Shown: positions 11,816 through 24,708 of the stretch, piece after piece
Layout: each line of letters opens with the position of its first letter
Position numbering within the stretch: the stretch's first letter is position 1
Assembly (NCBI GenBank): GCA_964036155.1
Contig: OZ038423.1
Span: 32,379,249-32,443,248 of the forward strand
Direction: 5' to 3'
Source: Diploscapter coronatus
Lineage: Eukaryota; Nematoda; Chromadorea; Rhabditida; Rhabditidae
DNA: 64,000 nt
Notes under the pieces: generated by a model
Seen by the model: only the letters and a program-made list of their open reading frames with translations
Told to the model about the DNA's origin: nothing
The model's database searches: none
Program-made: the position numbers and the translations under genes

Positions 11816-14800
11816 ATTTCAATAGTTTGATTTAATTAGCATAATTAAGTTAACCGATATGGATCTTGATTTCATCTGTAAAAGGACATTTTCTTCTTTC
11901 GCTTTCTATTTTTTGTGATCGAATCTTTTTGACTTTTGACTGTGGCAAGTCGATCTTTCGTCGGCTGTTTGGTTTTTTGTTCAGTCATAAATCGGGTCGA
12001 AAAAGAATAGGTGATTAAAGCAGGACGCGAGCATTATTAGTTGGATAAAAATTAATGTTTCTAGTTTGTTTTTTTCGGGGAATACATGAAACAATTCGTC
12101 GCGTTTCCGTTTATTTTAGCCGTAGAAAGCGTGGGAATTAATCTCTCCCCCATCAAGGTCATCCGAATGTCAATCTTTCAGACAGCTATTTACTCATTGA
12201 TCGATATCTTCCGCTTGCATATTTGTGGTAAATCGATTCGGAATGAAAGAAAGGAATCATTGGAATGAGGCCTTATTCTACGTTACATCAGAATTTCTGC
12301 ACAAATATTCAATGAAAGCTTTTCGGGCATGACTAAAATGAGTTCATTTTTTGACTAAATTGTCTCTATCTCATATTCTTGCAATAATTTCTTTATTTTG
12401 GCTTTTTTCATAGAAATCCTTGTGTAGAGGGGTTCTGTGGTATCGAGGAAAAATTAGAACCAACCCAGTAAGATTAGATATTTGACCATTACGTTATCGA
12501 GTAAAGAAGACCACTGTTCTATGCAGAGACCTGTCTCTCTACCCTTCTTCTTATCCAGGCATTGCCTACTACGACGTTTCCTTCCACTTCATCACCTGTC
12601 CGATTCCCTGATTCTTCGCGTTTCCGAATCGATAATTGACATTGTCAGTGGATTTGGGATTTGCAACGCGCTAATCCCCTTTTTGGCTTATCGCATCCAG
12701 CGTCCCTGTCCTGCCCTTTCGCCGCTTCACAGGCGGCATGAAGCCGTGATCTGCTAATTGATGCATTGCATCCCCTCTCCAGACATTGTCTTTTCTGTCA
12801 ATCTTTCAATTCCGAGGTTGACTTTGCGCTCATTCAGGGCTTATTTGGAGAACCCTACACGATTTGGAGGAAAAATAGCATCGGTAAAGAAGAAAAATCG
12901 GAACTTTTCTATCGGGTGGGTGGTGGATAGGGTTCGGAAGAAACCATATTTTATATTTTCTTCAGGGATAATCTCCTTCTTTGTTTTGCTGCACTCATAA
13001 ATTCAATTAGTTTTTTGGCTATACGAGGCTTGGCGTGTAATTTGAATGCGCTAGAAAAACACGTGATCTCGATTGGCTTAGCATAAGCTTCATATTCGTT
13101 GTTTCGGTCTCCACATTCTCACGCTCTTTCTCCCGATCGCGACTCTTGCAATTAGCCCGCGTGTCTTTTGTCGTATATGAATCTCTGCCCAGCTAATCAT
13201 CTAGGCGCCATCGATTTCCCACTTTTCCCCCCTAATTTTTTCCCGGTTTCCCCCCGACTGCCATTCATCGACCATCAATCTGCCAAAATCCAAATAAGAA
13301 AATCCGAAAATCCGTCGGACGACGAAATTGAAACTGCGTGAACGGCCGCCTCGCGTAATTTTCCAATAATACAACAAACGAGATTTCGCAAAGATAAACT
13401 GTGTATCTGGGAAGAATGGAATGAAGAAGAAGCAGCCTAGAGGAAGAGGACGAAAAGAATCCACAACCTTTTCTTCCATTCATCCACTCGTGTCAATGGC
13501 AATCGCAAGGGAATAGCAGATTTACAGCTAATCGTTATGCTATCACTTCAAAGAGAATAATGAAGCGCATTCATTGAATTGAGAATTGCAAAACAGCGCT
13601 CAAGTTTCTGTCTGTTTGACTCTTGGCTGCATAATTGACTGGATTGTTCTCGGTTCTCGATGCAAAGGATGAACTCTTGAGAGTGTAGAGCGACACATGA
13701 CCTTGACGCCCTCAGGGCACAGTTCGGCTAAAAATGCAAATGCCACGTCAAAGGCAAACTCCCCAAGGCACATGGTCGAAACGCGAGAGGTACAATGACA
13801 TGAAACTAGAGTACCTAAACCACATGATGATGCTATTATGACTCCATTCAATTCTAAATGCAGACCAAGAGTATTTTCAAAATAGAAATACGTGATTTCT
13901 GAATCGCTGAATCTGAATTGCAACAAACGAGTGTGAATCAAAATGCTGCCCCAGGGCAAGCAAAAATAGACACCCGAAACTAAACCGTCTCTATTATCAT
14001 TGCAAAAAAATCGCTGAAAATAGTCTTTCAATACCCCTCCCTACTTTAGCTCTGATCATGGTGACGAAAAGTTAGCTGGTTGTGATTGCAAGAAGTGGTC
14101 AAACTTTATTCGTGTTGATCAGCTAATTTAGCGGTAACCGGTGTTTTCGAAGGAAAGTGATCCGCTGGGCTGGCATTTTGACGGAAGCGCAATTAACGCG
14201 CATTAACCTTTGGATATTTTGCGAAATTAATGACGTAGAATTTAAAAATGCGCAATGATTTTGGCTTAAACTTTTAACAGCTCATCCGGATTGACAACAA
14301 AAGGGTAGTGTTGATAAAAATCTGAGCGAGTTGTCCAAGAATCCTTACTTCCTGGAAAAGCGATTTCGGAAATTTATGGCTTTTACTCGATGCCAGAAAG
14401 GAACTATTGAAAGAGAAAAGCTATGCTGCGCTGTTATAAAGTCAATGAGATAGAGAAGAAAAACGAGATTATAAAGTAGTAGAGTGATGACAGAGTGAAG
14501 GGGTAGAGGAAAGGGAAATCGGGAATTGCGAATTATGAATCGACGGAATCCCTAACTACCACCAATTTATGACTGAACTAACGCATATCATTATCAGTTT
14601 ATTATCAATAGTAAGTAAAATAACGACGGAGAAAATGAAAAATAAGTTTGAAAGGAACGCACCTGGCAGTGATAACAACAACGCAATTCGCATGAAGTTC
14701 ACGAGGAGAAATCGTCGTTGCTAATCTGTGCAGACCAAATGTATTGAGCCTTCGGTGATCCAATAAAAATCCAAGTTGAAGTTGAAAAATCGAGCAGAAA

Positions 14801-17800
14801 ATCACGAATGTGTTATGTGATGGTTGCCGCCAGACTGGAAATAGATTGTAGTTGAATCGAATAGAATTATACTGTTATGATGTTGATAGTTTCGAATTAG
14901 GAATGCGACACACGCGAGAATAGAGGTCTTCAAGGTTTGACGATGTGTTTATCGTGGGGGGGACTCTTTTTACCTAGTGTCAAGTTAGTGGACGGCGGTA
15001 GGTGTGATGGACTAGTGAGGCAAAGGCAATGGAGTTGCGAACCTCTCCTCCTTTGCTGCCCTTGTTCGTCTTCCTCCCTTTCTTCCCCTCTCTTCCTCTC
15101 CTCTCTACCTCTCTACTTCTTCAGCTTCTGCCTTCTTGCCTGCCTGACTGACTGTCGTTGACGATGCCTCTCGTCGTCGTTCGTCTCTCTGAAATCTCTC
15201 CATCTAGCATTGTCTCTCGAGTGCCCTGCCTCTCTCGGCATCACCCACGGGCAATGCATGCGGTGTGTGTGTGAGAACGCACCAACCACACCACGCAAGA
15301 GGCAGAGCGACAAACGAAATAGGCAGAATGATGGTATGCAGAAGAATGACAGAGACGATAAAGGGGGCGGGCTTGACATCGAGGAGAAACCCAGAGAAGC
15401 ATAGCCAAGAAGCCTGAGTGAGAAATTTCATGCTAATCAATGTCCTAGGGCTTATCACAAACTAATCTCATTTTTTCTTTTGTAAATAGGAAATGTTTCA
15501 AGCGAACCTATAAAAAGAAGGTTAATGGCACAGACAGACTAAAGAGAACTATTTAGTTATTACAATAAAACTTTGTACGGCAACGTCCAACGACAAGCAG
15601 CAGCAGCGTGCGTTTGACCAGTCGGACGATAGATTATAGAAAATGGAGATAGCGAGAGAACGCCTCAGGCAATAAGACAAATAAAAACTCGTACTTCCAA
15701 TTCGAGGCGGACAAAAAATAGAACAAGTAAAATTTGACAGCGCGCGCATCATTTTACTCTCGCGTTTTTCAGGGCTTCTGCTATACTCTGCCTAACTGAA
15801 ACTGTAAATAGTCATCAAATTTTAATTGATATAGGAAGAGGGGGAGGGACACAATGAAAATGGTGGGTGATGCTGCTGCCCCGAAATATGAAATACCCGA
15901 CCCCCTATCGACGTCGCGTTTATAAGTATTATACTTGTTTTTGATTGACAGTAGTTTTATATTTGAAACGACGAGCCAACAGAGACCCTCTTCGAAACCT
16001 GTGAAAATGTGATGAAAATGTGTCGAAATATGCCGAGAAGTAGTTTGAGAATTGAGTGACAACCTGCATGGTTTCGAGACTGGACGACGGACGATGAGAA
16101 AATATCATCATCGCTTGCGTCGAGAAATAACTCGCGACAATAATAATTTCCCGACCGCTGACAATAGGTTATTCAAGAAATAAAGAGACTGAATGCACCA
16201 AGCGAAAATCGACGCTTAAGATCAAATTTGCCAAATTTTTTATGACCCAGTTGCCAAGAATTTTAGAAAAAATCATGAATAATACACAAAGACTAAACGA
16301 AATGAATTCACGAGTTCACACCACGAGAAAGTCAACACAGGACAATGACCATAAATAAATAATCACGCTTTTTCAATCATGAGAGGGAAAGAAGTTCTAT
16401 GATTCTTGGGATTCTTATGAAAAGCACGAATAAACTGAAACCAATGCCAGATTGAAAATTCGCGGAAAAACAAGTGAAAAGCGGTTGAAACTATGCCGAG
16501 ACTTGAAAGAGAGTAGTACATTGACCTACAAAAGTTTTCCTTAACAGACGTCGAGGAACAACTGTAACCTATGCGCAATAGCGGCTTGTGAAATTTTGCG
16601 GCTGCCGAAAAATGCACGCAGAGAGAATTATGCGTGAAAAGTTTGTCGTTAGAGAAACATCGAAGCAGCAAATCGAATCGAGCGTCGATCGTTGCATCAT
16701 CGGGGCTACTTGAGGTAGGGGCGAGGAAATGCCTATGCGGTACGGAATGGATTGGTGGTGGGTTAACCTGCCCGAGGATTTCAAGGGGCAAGAGGGGAAA
16801 GTCAGCAGTGGCTTCGCGCAGAGGGCAGACCGACCCAGACCCAGAGGCAGACCAGAGAAAGCGAAACCCGGCCTAAACTGGCGATGCTGCGAATTGCATT
16901 GCATTTCTCTTAAAAAAGTGATGATGATGAAGCGCAAATATTTAGCATATAGCATATAAGCATAAAACAAGCGGTTGAAGGTGAAGTGGATGGAAATAGG
17001 AAGAGAAAATGCGAGGCGAAAATCGAAGGTAAGGATGAAAAGAGAAAAATACGCGTGGATGCCCTAGACGCATAGTGGACGCGGTTAGTGATGCCAAAAA
17101 TTCTCTAAACTTTGATATTCTAAATCAGAAGAACCCGAAAATTCCCCTTCTGTATTCGGATAATTGATGATTTTAATTTTAGGTTGTGTGGTATTCAATT
17201 CAATTCTAAACTAAAGCATAAACTACCGGCAATGCATCTAATATTCGAGAAATTCTACTACAAAACGTGGCAAGTCACTAGTCGACACCTTCTACAAATT
17301 GGTTGCTCAATAAATTCTTGAAATTTCAAATTTAAAGACTGAAAACAAAGCGAGGTTTAAGAAAATATTAATTTTGAAACTCCGAGAACTTGTTGGACAA
17401 CCCAATTCAACATCTCTCTTCCAGTAGGTTTTATAGGCAAATTTTTCGTTGTTGATTATTTGATAACGAGCGAAAGTAGGTAACAAGAAAAATCTAGTGT
17501 ATTTTGACGGTGAATTTGTAGACAAAATCGGCGTGCAAATTAGCAATTGAAATTCGCTCCGCAAAAATTAGCTGTCCTGAAGTCGATTGAACATTCGGTG
17601 AAAAACAACACTCGAACCAAGAAATATTACGATTTTCGAAGTGAATTATCAAAAAATCTGTAACTATGAAAAATATGCAGAGGAACCTCATAACCTGATC
17701 GAATCAAATTAAACCTAACCATATCAGTCCTGACTGATTACGAAGAAATCAAAGATTATTCGCCGAAATTATTTTATACTGTTGCCACCTACGTTTTAAT

Positions 17801-19830
17801 TGGAAAATGGCACGGGGGGCCCTCTTTTATGATTTTCCCACCAAATGAAAAAGTGAATATTTGACAAACGCTTAAAAATCAACTTGATGCCTTACTTTTT
17901 CGACGCTTTTCACTCTGTATGCTTCGAAACAATGCTATTTGCAATTTGATAGGCTTCAATCAAATTCAAGTTTTAACGTCGCAAAAATGTATTAAAAAAA
18001 TGCCGGGCACACCTTTTGAAATTTTCTTTGTGTTTCCGAAGGAAGAAGTGCAACGAAAGTAGTTTTGCAATAGGTAAAATTTTGACCGAATTGCAAAAAC
18101 GAAGATGAAAATCTATAGATAAGCGATTAGAAATAATTGGTTAGAAGCCATGAAAAGTGGTGGCGAAAGAAAGGAGAATCAAGGGACATTTTGGCATGCC
18201 CTTTCTGGCTTCCAAGACAAGTATTCCACTTCCACAATCTCCCTCTTTCCGACCTCCCCATTTCGTCTACTATCTCGCCCATTTCCATTTAGACTTATCT
18301 CTTCTCTCACCCACGATACTTTCATATCCCGTGAACTTTAAAAATCACAACAAAGAGAGTCGAATCTTAAAATCATTTATTTCCACTTTCGTCTTTTGAT
18401 TTTGTTTGAAGATTGAGATATCTGGGCCCATGCCAAAGTCTTAGATTGAACTCGTTCCAATCAGTTAGATTCACCTGAGGACTAGACTCATCCCGTAAAA
18501 AGATGACGTCAATCTAACTCAATAGTTTACAAAGAAAATGTTTGAAAAATCACATAAATTTATATTGGGGATGTGCAGAAAGACCTAATTTAGTTGCCTA
18601 TAGGGCCAAAATTGCAAGATAATTAGGTAATTATCTCTTAATTAGTTAGAATGAGCTTTATCCAAAAATTCGTTAGAGTTAGGCTGATCCCAATCGAGTT
18701 AGATTGAACCAATTAATGGACCTAACATTCGATTAAACTTTGTTGAAAGCGCTCATTATTCGATTCGCTTCGATTGTTTCAATTTTCGTTTTAGTTTTTG
18801 GCTATTGTTTAATATGTTCGCTGTTATTTCTCCCATATTCTATCCTTATCTCATTATTTCAAGCTCTTTGAAATGTTTCAATCTTCTCTTCAAAATTCAT
18901 TCTACTGCATCGGAATAGCTTCTAATAATTTCAATTTAAACCAAGTCCTCGCATTATCCTACGATTTTTGCGGATATTGTGAAGTCTACCCAATAAATTT
19001 TAAAAATGCAAGTAAAACTAAATAAGAGATCATTTTAGCGCGATTTAACCTTCGTCGGTAAACTATTTTACCTACCTTTTATCCTTTGGAAAAATAATTT
19101 TTTCACGGAGTAAAATGAAGGTACCCCTCACGTGGGTTTTTGGATAGTTTTGTAATTATCTTTAATTAGTGAGATAATTGCTACCAAATTCATAATTTTC
19201 CTCAAGTTTGCATAAATTTCGCTTATTGGGCTCATTCGGATCAGCTAGATGGACCTAACTATCCCCTTTCATAAATTCGATTGATCTAACTTTTCGAGAA
19301 TTGGAACGAGAGTTCAGTCCAACCGAATATTTTTCAGGGTCGGTTGGGCTGAGGTTCGGTTGACCTCAGTTCAGCCGAAGGAGTACTTTGGTACGGGCCC
19401 TGGTTTCGACGAGATCAGTCTAAAATACGAATACGAAAAAGGTAAAAATCTTAGGGTTTTGCATAACAAAAATTGATCAATTGTGAATACACGTGAAATT
19501 TCTGATCATTTGATCACATTTCGTAATATAATAATGTCCAAAACTCAAAATTTACGGTATTTAGTGCTGGCTTTCTTTGGGTCGATGATGAAATCGAGCT
19601 CGTGATTTAGGATAGCCGTTGGCACAAAGTCCGCGAAATAGCTTAGCACTAACAAGGTGTACACACAGCACAGCATACATCCCCACTAAACTTTGCAAAG
19701 TCTCATGAAAAGCAGCTAAAAACTTTAAAATCTTGGTATAAATGTTAGTAAATCCTTTATTCAGAAAAGGAAGCATTGCTAGCATTTAGCAAATTTGTAA
19801 TTCTTTATGGAGCCCGAAAAACTAACGCGT
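11816..19830. other. 8-kb gene-poor block
   Basis: No exon chain could be supported on either strand. The longest ORF (13600-14031, minus, 143 aa) has no recognisable motif. Stretches such as 15015-15200 are C/T-rich and followed by GA-rich DNA, giving spurious ORFs on both strands. The block could hold distal promoter or 5' exons of the peroxidase gene. A candidate TIR element lies at 18427-19402, and a 74-aa minus ORF at 19561-19785 could not be connected to any gene. Confidence 0.5.
18427..19402. mobile_element. Possible non-autonomous DNA element with GGGCCC...CCAAAGT inverted ends
   Basis: CTGGGCCCATGCCAAAGTC near 18426 is answered near 19401 by the inverted TACTTTGGTACGGGCCCTG, about 16 of 19 positions matching. 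Just inside both ends is related DNA with GTTAGATTGAACC/TTGGAACGAG motifs (18450-18720 and 19255-19330). The roughly 1-kb interior has no ORF. I could not see a clear target-site duplication. Confidence 0.4.
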
Positions 19831-20134
19831 CTATTCCAAACACCGAGTCCTGAGTGCCTCGCGCTCAGTGGGAGTCAGTTGGTCGAGGGTCATCTTTTCT
19901 GGAAGTGAAAATTAAAGGTCTTTTGAAAATTTGATTGAACGGCGCTTTTTTCGGACTTTTCTTGAATTTATCTTTTTCATGATCCTTCTCCTTCTTCTTC
20001 CTGTCCTTGTCTTCTTTGTCTTTGTCTTTCTCATTTTTCCCGCTTTCCGTCGGCTGCTTGGTTTTCGAGGGTTGCTGTTGTTGCGATTTCGACTTCGGAT
20101 TTTTCAAATCGCTGAAAAATTCGCAATTTGGCAT
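19831..20134 (-). CDS. Small lysine/glutamate-rich protein, function unknown
   Basis: A two-exon model (20134-19957 and 19898-19831, joined in phase) encodes about 81 aa. The first exon is highly charged: a QQQQ stretch followed by repeated K/D/E runs such as KDKDKEDKDRKKKEKD. The second ends in DQLTPTEREALRTRCLE and a stop. Reading through without splicing gives a different tail that ends soon, so the splice is preferred for its good acceptor (CTTCCAG) and phase. The ATG at 20134 is directly followed by an acceptor-like TTTTTCAG, so this could instead be the 3' end of a longer gene whose upstream exons I could not find. I do not recognise a family; low-complexity composition makes nuclear localisation plausible but unproven. 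Confidence 0.4.
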
Positions 20135-20930
20135 AGATGACTAAAACTGAAGGTAGAATTTCAAATTTGCGAGAAAAATCGCAAGATAACGATACCTTTT
20201 CGGCGCAATTTCAATTGAAATAATTATTGAAAAATCTGCTCAAGTTATGAGGAAGTGTTAATTTCAACTCAAATCGAATGTTCAATCGAGTTCACATTTT
20301 TTTTAGATTTTCTATTATATGTCCAAGTTAGATTTTTAGTTTTTATTGCTTGAGGTAGGTTTTATTAAATTGTGTTTGTGGGAACTTATATGATAGTGCC
20401 ATTTTAATAAATTTCCGAGTGATCAATTTGAAGACAACTTTATTCTGCACATTTATTTATTCACAGGTTAGAGTCGAAACTTGAATTCTCGTTGAAATTA
20501 AACAGCTGAAATATGAATTGTCTCTATTCGTTCGATAGGCAACCCGTAATTAATCTAATTAAAAATAATCGACCATAAACTTGGAAAAAACTAAGATTTT
20601 TAATGCAATTGAATGTAACCGAACTTCTGAGGTGTACTATGTGAAAGACCATAAAAACACAAATAGCATGTTATTGAGGTTGTATTGGTACAAATGAGAG
20701 AAATACAGCGAGAAATCGCACGAGACAAAACCGAGTGACAGGAGCAAAAATACGAGAGGTGAGGTTACTAAGGAAACGCTCCCAAGTGAGGCAGAACAAG
20801 GAAAGGGATATGCACAGAGCCAACAAAGCCTAGTCACATATCCAATTTATAGGCTCATTTCAATTCATTTAACTTCCGTTACTCCTAACTTATTATTGGG
20901 AATATCGATATTTAGGGGAAATTAAAGGAA
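20135..20930. other. Divergent intergenic region
   Basis: About 0.8 kb of AT-rich DNA lies between the lysine-rich gene (minus) and the ligand-gated channel gene (plus). It probably holds both promoters. No exon or repeat was recognised. Confidence 0.45.
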
Positions 20931-23024
20931 ATGCTATTTCAATTTTTATTCGTGCTTTTGGGCATACAAGTTGCGTATGCAGCAGAAGCTCTTGGTAATT
21001 GCGTCTATTGGAGAAATCTGACTGCCACTCGAGGTAAGTTGAAGTTTCGAATAGTCGATATTATCGTCTGATAAATTGAAACGAATAATTTACGGCTGAG
21101 TTGAAGATAAATGATAGGCTAGGTAAGCTTCGTTGCAGATTTTGAGCAGTTCACCATCGTTGAAAGGAATAAAATCGAGAGTTGTCTCCTGTCCTACTTG
21201 ATCATGAATGCCTACAAAACGACTGGTCAGATGAGGTCGCTCATTGATAAGGCACCTCCGGCTGATTTGTTGGCTATCGAGGTTTGGCAGTTAGTTGATC
21301 AGAGTCATCTTTCAAATTCAGATCTTAGAAGTCAATCTAATTCACATCGAGCTAGTCTCTGGAAGTTCAAATCAATTCAACATCTACGGTGATTTGCAAT
21401 TGGTAGATTAGATTTAATAAATTGTTGGAAAATTCGCCATCTGAATAGGATATGAAGGCGCTCGTGCACTAGCAATACTGTCACGCTGAGAATTTTCCTA
21501 GTTTTTAATATTCTTGATGATAATAAATTTAAAGAGATGGACTGATGCGAGGCTGACGTGGTCTCTAGATGAGTGGAATCAAACCGAAGTTGATCTCGAG
21601 ATATCGGCTGGAAGGATGATTTGGCTTCCGTTTATCACTGACCCTGGGTTCGTTCAGGGAACTGAAGAAGTTGTGATTTATTTCAAATAAAATTAGTCTC
21701 TGCATCACTGGAAAATGCCAATTGTCGCCTGAATTTGTCAGATTCTCCAACGATGGTACCGTAATTGCTGTGTTGAATTTTCAAAGTCCGGCCGAATGTT
21801 TGATCAATTTCAAACCGTAAGGAATGGTCTTCAACTTTCACTTTTTAATAAAAATCAACACAGATATCCTGAAGAGGAAAACGACTGCTACATTTATTTC
21901 ACGATGCTTGAGCCGAATAAAAAGCTTGAATTCGACATTAAGGAATCTGAAATGAAGGTACTTTCACGAGTTGATCATCAGATTTGCTCAGAAGAAGTTT
22001 CAGGTTTTGAGTCGCTCTGTAGCTAGCAGTCCTATAGTGTCAATCGACAAAGACGAGCATGCAATTCTTGCACTAGAAAAAGACCACTCAGCTTGGATGG
22101 TCACTGTAGGGAAATTTTTGGTTTTTTTAGAAACAATTGCAACTTTAGCATCACGAATTAACGGTGTTGAAATCGTTTCTCAGAGACAATATACCGATTC
22201 TGCAATTGTTCATTCACGCCCAGAAGGCGATGAGTACTCAGAAGTTCGCATTGAGGTTGCCGATTACGATTGCGACTATGATTATGCTCGTAAGTTGCCA
22301 AAAAATTGATAGGACTAGTTTTCCTCCTAAACTAAAGAACAGGAAGCAGTATTTAGGAGAAGAGAACTTTTAGAGATCAAATAAAATATCTTGTTAAAAA
22401 TTAGGCTTCTCCACTAATTGGCGATCTGAAGATGCAGATCTTTGTGAAACTGTTCGTCCTCAGCCTGCAGACGCTTTGCTTCTTGTACCTCTGCTCGATA
22501 GCTCCTCCAAATGGCTTCATGGGAATCCGACCCTCGATTTGTAGGCGAAATGCTCAAAAAAGTTTCGCATATGAGTACAATTTCAGACGTGTTCTATGAG
22601 ACAATCTTTCTGATTGCATTCGTAAGTATAATGACAACATTGGTTGCACTAGCATTGAGTCGAGTCAAACGGACAGTTCCGCCGTCACATAGAATCTACC
22701 TCGTCGCGAAACTGGTCAGGCTTGTTTCGAATGGAGTGCATGAATCTCACTGTTTCGTTCTCTTTCAAAGCTGAACTTCATGCACTTCTTAGTTCTATCA
22801 ATTTGAAAAAAGACTGAATTAAGATAAACCGAGTGATATGCTGCACAGAGCCGGACCGTTCTGCTGCATATCAAAGATATCTGGATGAATTTGATGGTAG
22901 CACAGAGCAGAGACCTTCTGCCGAAATCGATTATACCCAGGACTGGAGACACATTTACCTGGCAATTAACAATTGTGTCTCGGGATTCATGCTCTCCATA
23001 TTCATACTGGTCATCTTCTATTAG
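20931..23024 (+). CDS. Cys-loop ligand-gated ion channel subunit (nematode LGC type)
   Basis: Eleven phase-consistent exons: 20931-21033, 21139-21281, 21322-21402, 21535-21647, 21742-21816, 21864-21957, 22004-22105, 22149-22289, 22405-22540, 22587-22714 and 22824-23024, about 438 aa. In order: a signal peptide; an extracellular domain with RWTDARLTW; and a Cys-loop of two Cys with exactly 13 residues between (C-LINFKPYPEEEND-C), though the usual FPFD is YPEE. Then comes M1 (KFALRLPITIATMIML), M2 (VKLFVLSLQTLCFLYLC), the loop PSIYVFYE, M3 (FLIAFVSIMTTLVALAL) and, after a short cytoplasmic loop, M4 ending ...FILVIFY. Two introns (43 and 46 bp) hide M1 and the M2-M3 junction; reading through them makes the gene look broken, which it is not. 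No vicinal-Cys pair of nicotinic alpha subunits was seen. Ligand and ion selectivity cannot be assigned. Confidence 0.85.
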
Positions 23025-23299
23025 ATTTCCTAACGATAATTTGTGTCAAGCTGTGATTTGTAGTGTTTATCAGGGTTGATCGGAGTTTAGAGTTTTGGGG
23101 TTTAAAGTTGAAGCTAGAATAACTTCAATCAGCCCTGATGTTTACGTGTCGTCATTTCGGGACCAATTGAAATTCAATATTTATCATCGAAAAATGCACA
23201 TAATCAATAAACAATGATTGTCTAAAGAAAGAAATGAAATTCGTCGTTAATGGAACTTGGAATGATATCATGCAAAGTCGATGTTGTTGTGAATAAAAC

Positions 23300-24708
23300 T
23301 CATCCGAAAGGATCTGGCTTGATTTGCCTGGCCAGGCCATATGGAGTCATGCCTTTTTGAGACGCGCATTTGTTGGTGCCGTACTGAAAGGGAAACCTTT
23401 ATAAGCAAAAACAACAACATCTTGAATATTGCACAAAAAGTGCCAACTTCAAATTTAGTTTGGCGAAACTATGAAGATTGAAGTTTGGCTTGGAACTGTT
23501 TTTGAACAAGTTATGCTTATACCCTTACCTGAAGTGGAATAACCATTTCTCCTCGTCTCATCACGCTCTCAGGGAATTGTCTCGGATGTGATTTGGCCAT
23601 TCGAACGACCCAAGCAGGGAATTCCAAATCGGGTCGTCTCGACTGTGCGAGGGAGGCCACACCGCGCAGACACTCAATCACTTTGTAGGTCTGTTTATCC
23701 TCGTATAAGTCAACTGTTTGAAAGCAGCTGATCTCAGGAACTCCATAGGCTTTGCAGGCTTCGAGGAAATTTGAAATGTTCTCCATCTGAGGATTGATTT
23801 TTAAAATAAAAAAAAAAGTTGAATTTTACCTTATGAAACGGCATTCTTGGATTCGTCGTGTAGTGCATTCGATATGTCGGATTCAAAACGGTGATAAGTC
23901 TGAATTTGAAGATTCGAGGTTTTCTTGAGCAAGACTCATACTTGCACAGATGAACTCCACTTTTGAGTAATTCGCAGAAATCTCCAGAAGTTCGGCATTG
24001 AGAGGGATCGGATTGATAGGGTAGCCCTAGAAAAACCTTCTATTCTTCTAAAAAATCATACAATTCAGAATATGAAATGACTTTTCAGGAGCGTAGGAGG
24101 AGGTAACGTGACTTGAAGATGGGAAATTTATTTTTCTTGTAGAAAGTCACGTCTCTTCTGAATTCCTCGGAGAACTTTACCTGTAACTTGTTCGATCCAA
24201 AACAGAACTTCCATGGCTTCTTCGAGTACGAAGCGGGCTTGATTCTGAGGATTTCATTTATGGAACAAGTTCGGTTAGATTAACTTGAGTTGATAATGAA
24301 ATTGTTTCATTATCTTCTCCTTCTCTCTGAATATGCATTTCCATTCCTGCATCTCGCTTCAATCATAAAGTTGTTTCACAAAAGGAATGGATGAATGAGA
24401 GAGGGCGGGTCGGCGAAAGACAAAGCAGTCTGGGGCAATTAGGTGAGCGAATGCATAATATGCGCATTGCGCAATGTCTCTCCTTCAAACATGAACTTGA
24501 TGACGATGCAAGTTAATTCTTGGAGGGTGAATCAGGCTATAAGATAGTAGGGATCAGACATTTTCGAGGAGTGAGATTTTAAAATTTCGAAGATGGAGAC
24601 TTACTATTGTTTGAAGTCGAGGTATGAGATAAATTTTCAAAGAACTGTAGAATCTACCTTCCTCTCCAGTTCCCTGCTCAACCCATAGCTCGGTCCGTGG
24701 TTTGCCAT
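23300..24708 (-). CDS. Calponin/transgelin-like actin-binding protein (CPN family)
   Basis: Six phase-consistent exons: 24708-24658, 24244-24181, 24026-23942, 23899-23830, 23786-23529 and 23383-23300, 203 aa, the usual size of transgelin/muscle protein 20. The start MANHGPSYGLSRELERK is close to the transgelin N-terminus. A single CH domain follows (FWIEQVTG, DFCELLKSGVHLCK, MENISNFLEACKAYGV, FQTVDLYE). The last exon is one calponin-like repeat (YGTNKCASQKGMTPYGLARQ) before the stop. These proteins bind F-actin in muscle or cortical cytoskeleton. The first intron (24245-24657) has a partly self-complementary stretch. C. elegans has several CPN genes and the exact ortholog is not decided here. 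Confidence 0.92.

Noticed and set aside
13600..14031. 143-aa minus-strand ORF in the gene-poor block
   Set aside because: No recognisable motif and no flanking exons in phase; kept only as part of the intergenic description.
15015..15404. Possible gene in the C/T-rich block with GTGTGTGTGAG
   Set aside because: ORFs on both strands are short and compositional; no splice-consistent chain.
22004..22774. Apparent frameshift and missing M2 in the ligand-gated channel
   Set aside because: Two short introns (22106-22148 and 22541-22586) fully restore the frame, giving M1, M2, the PSIYVFYE loop and M3; the gene looks intact.
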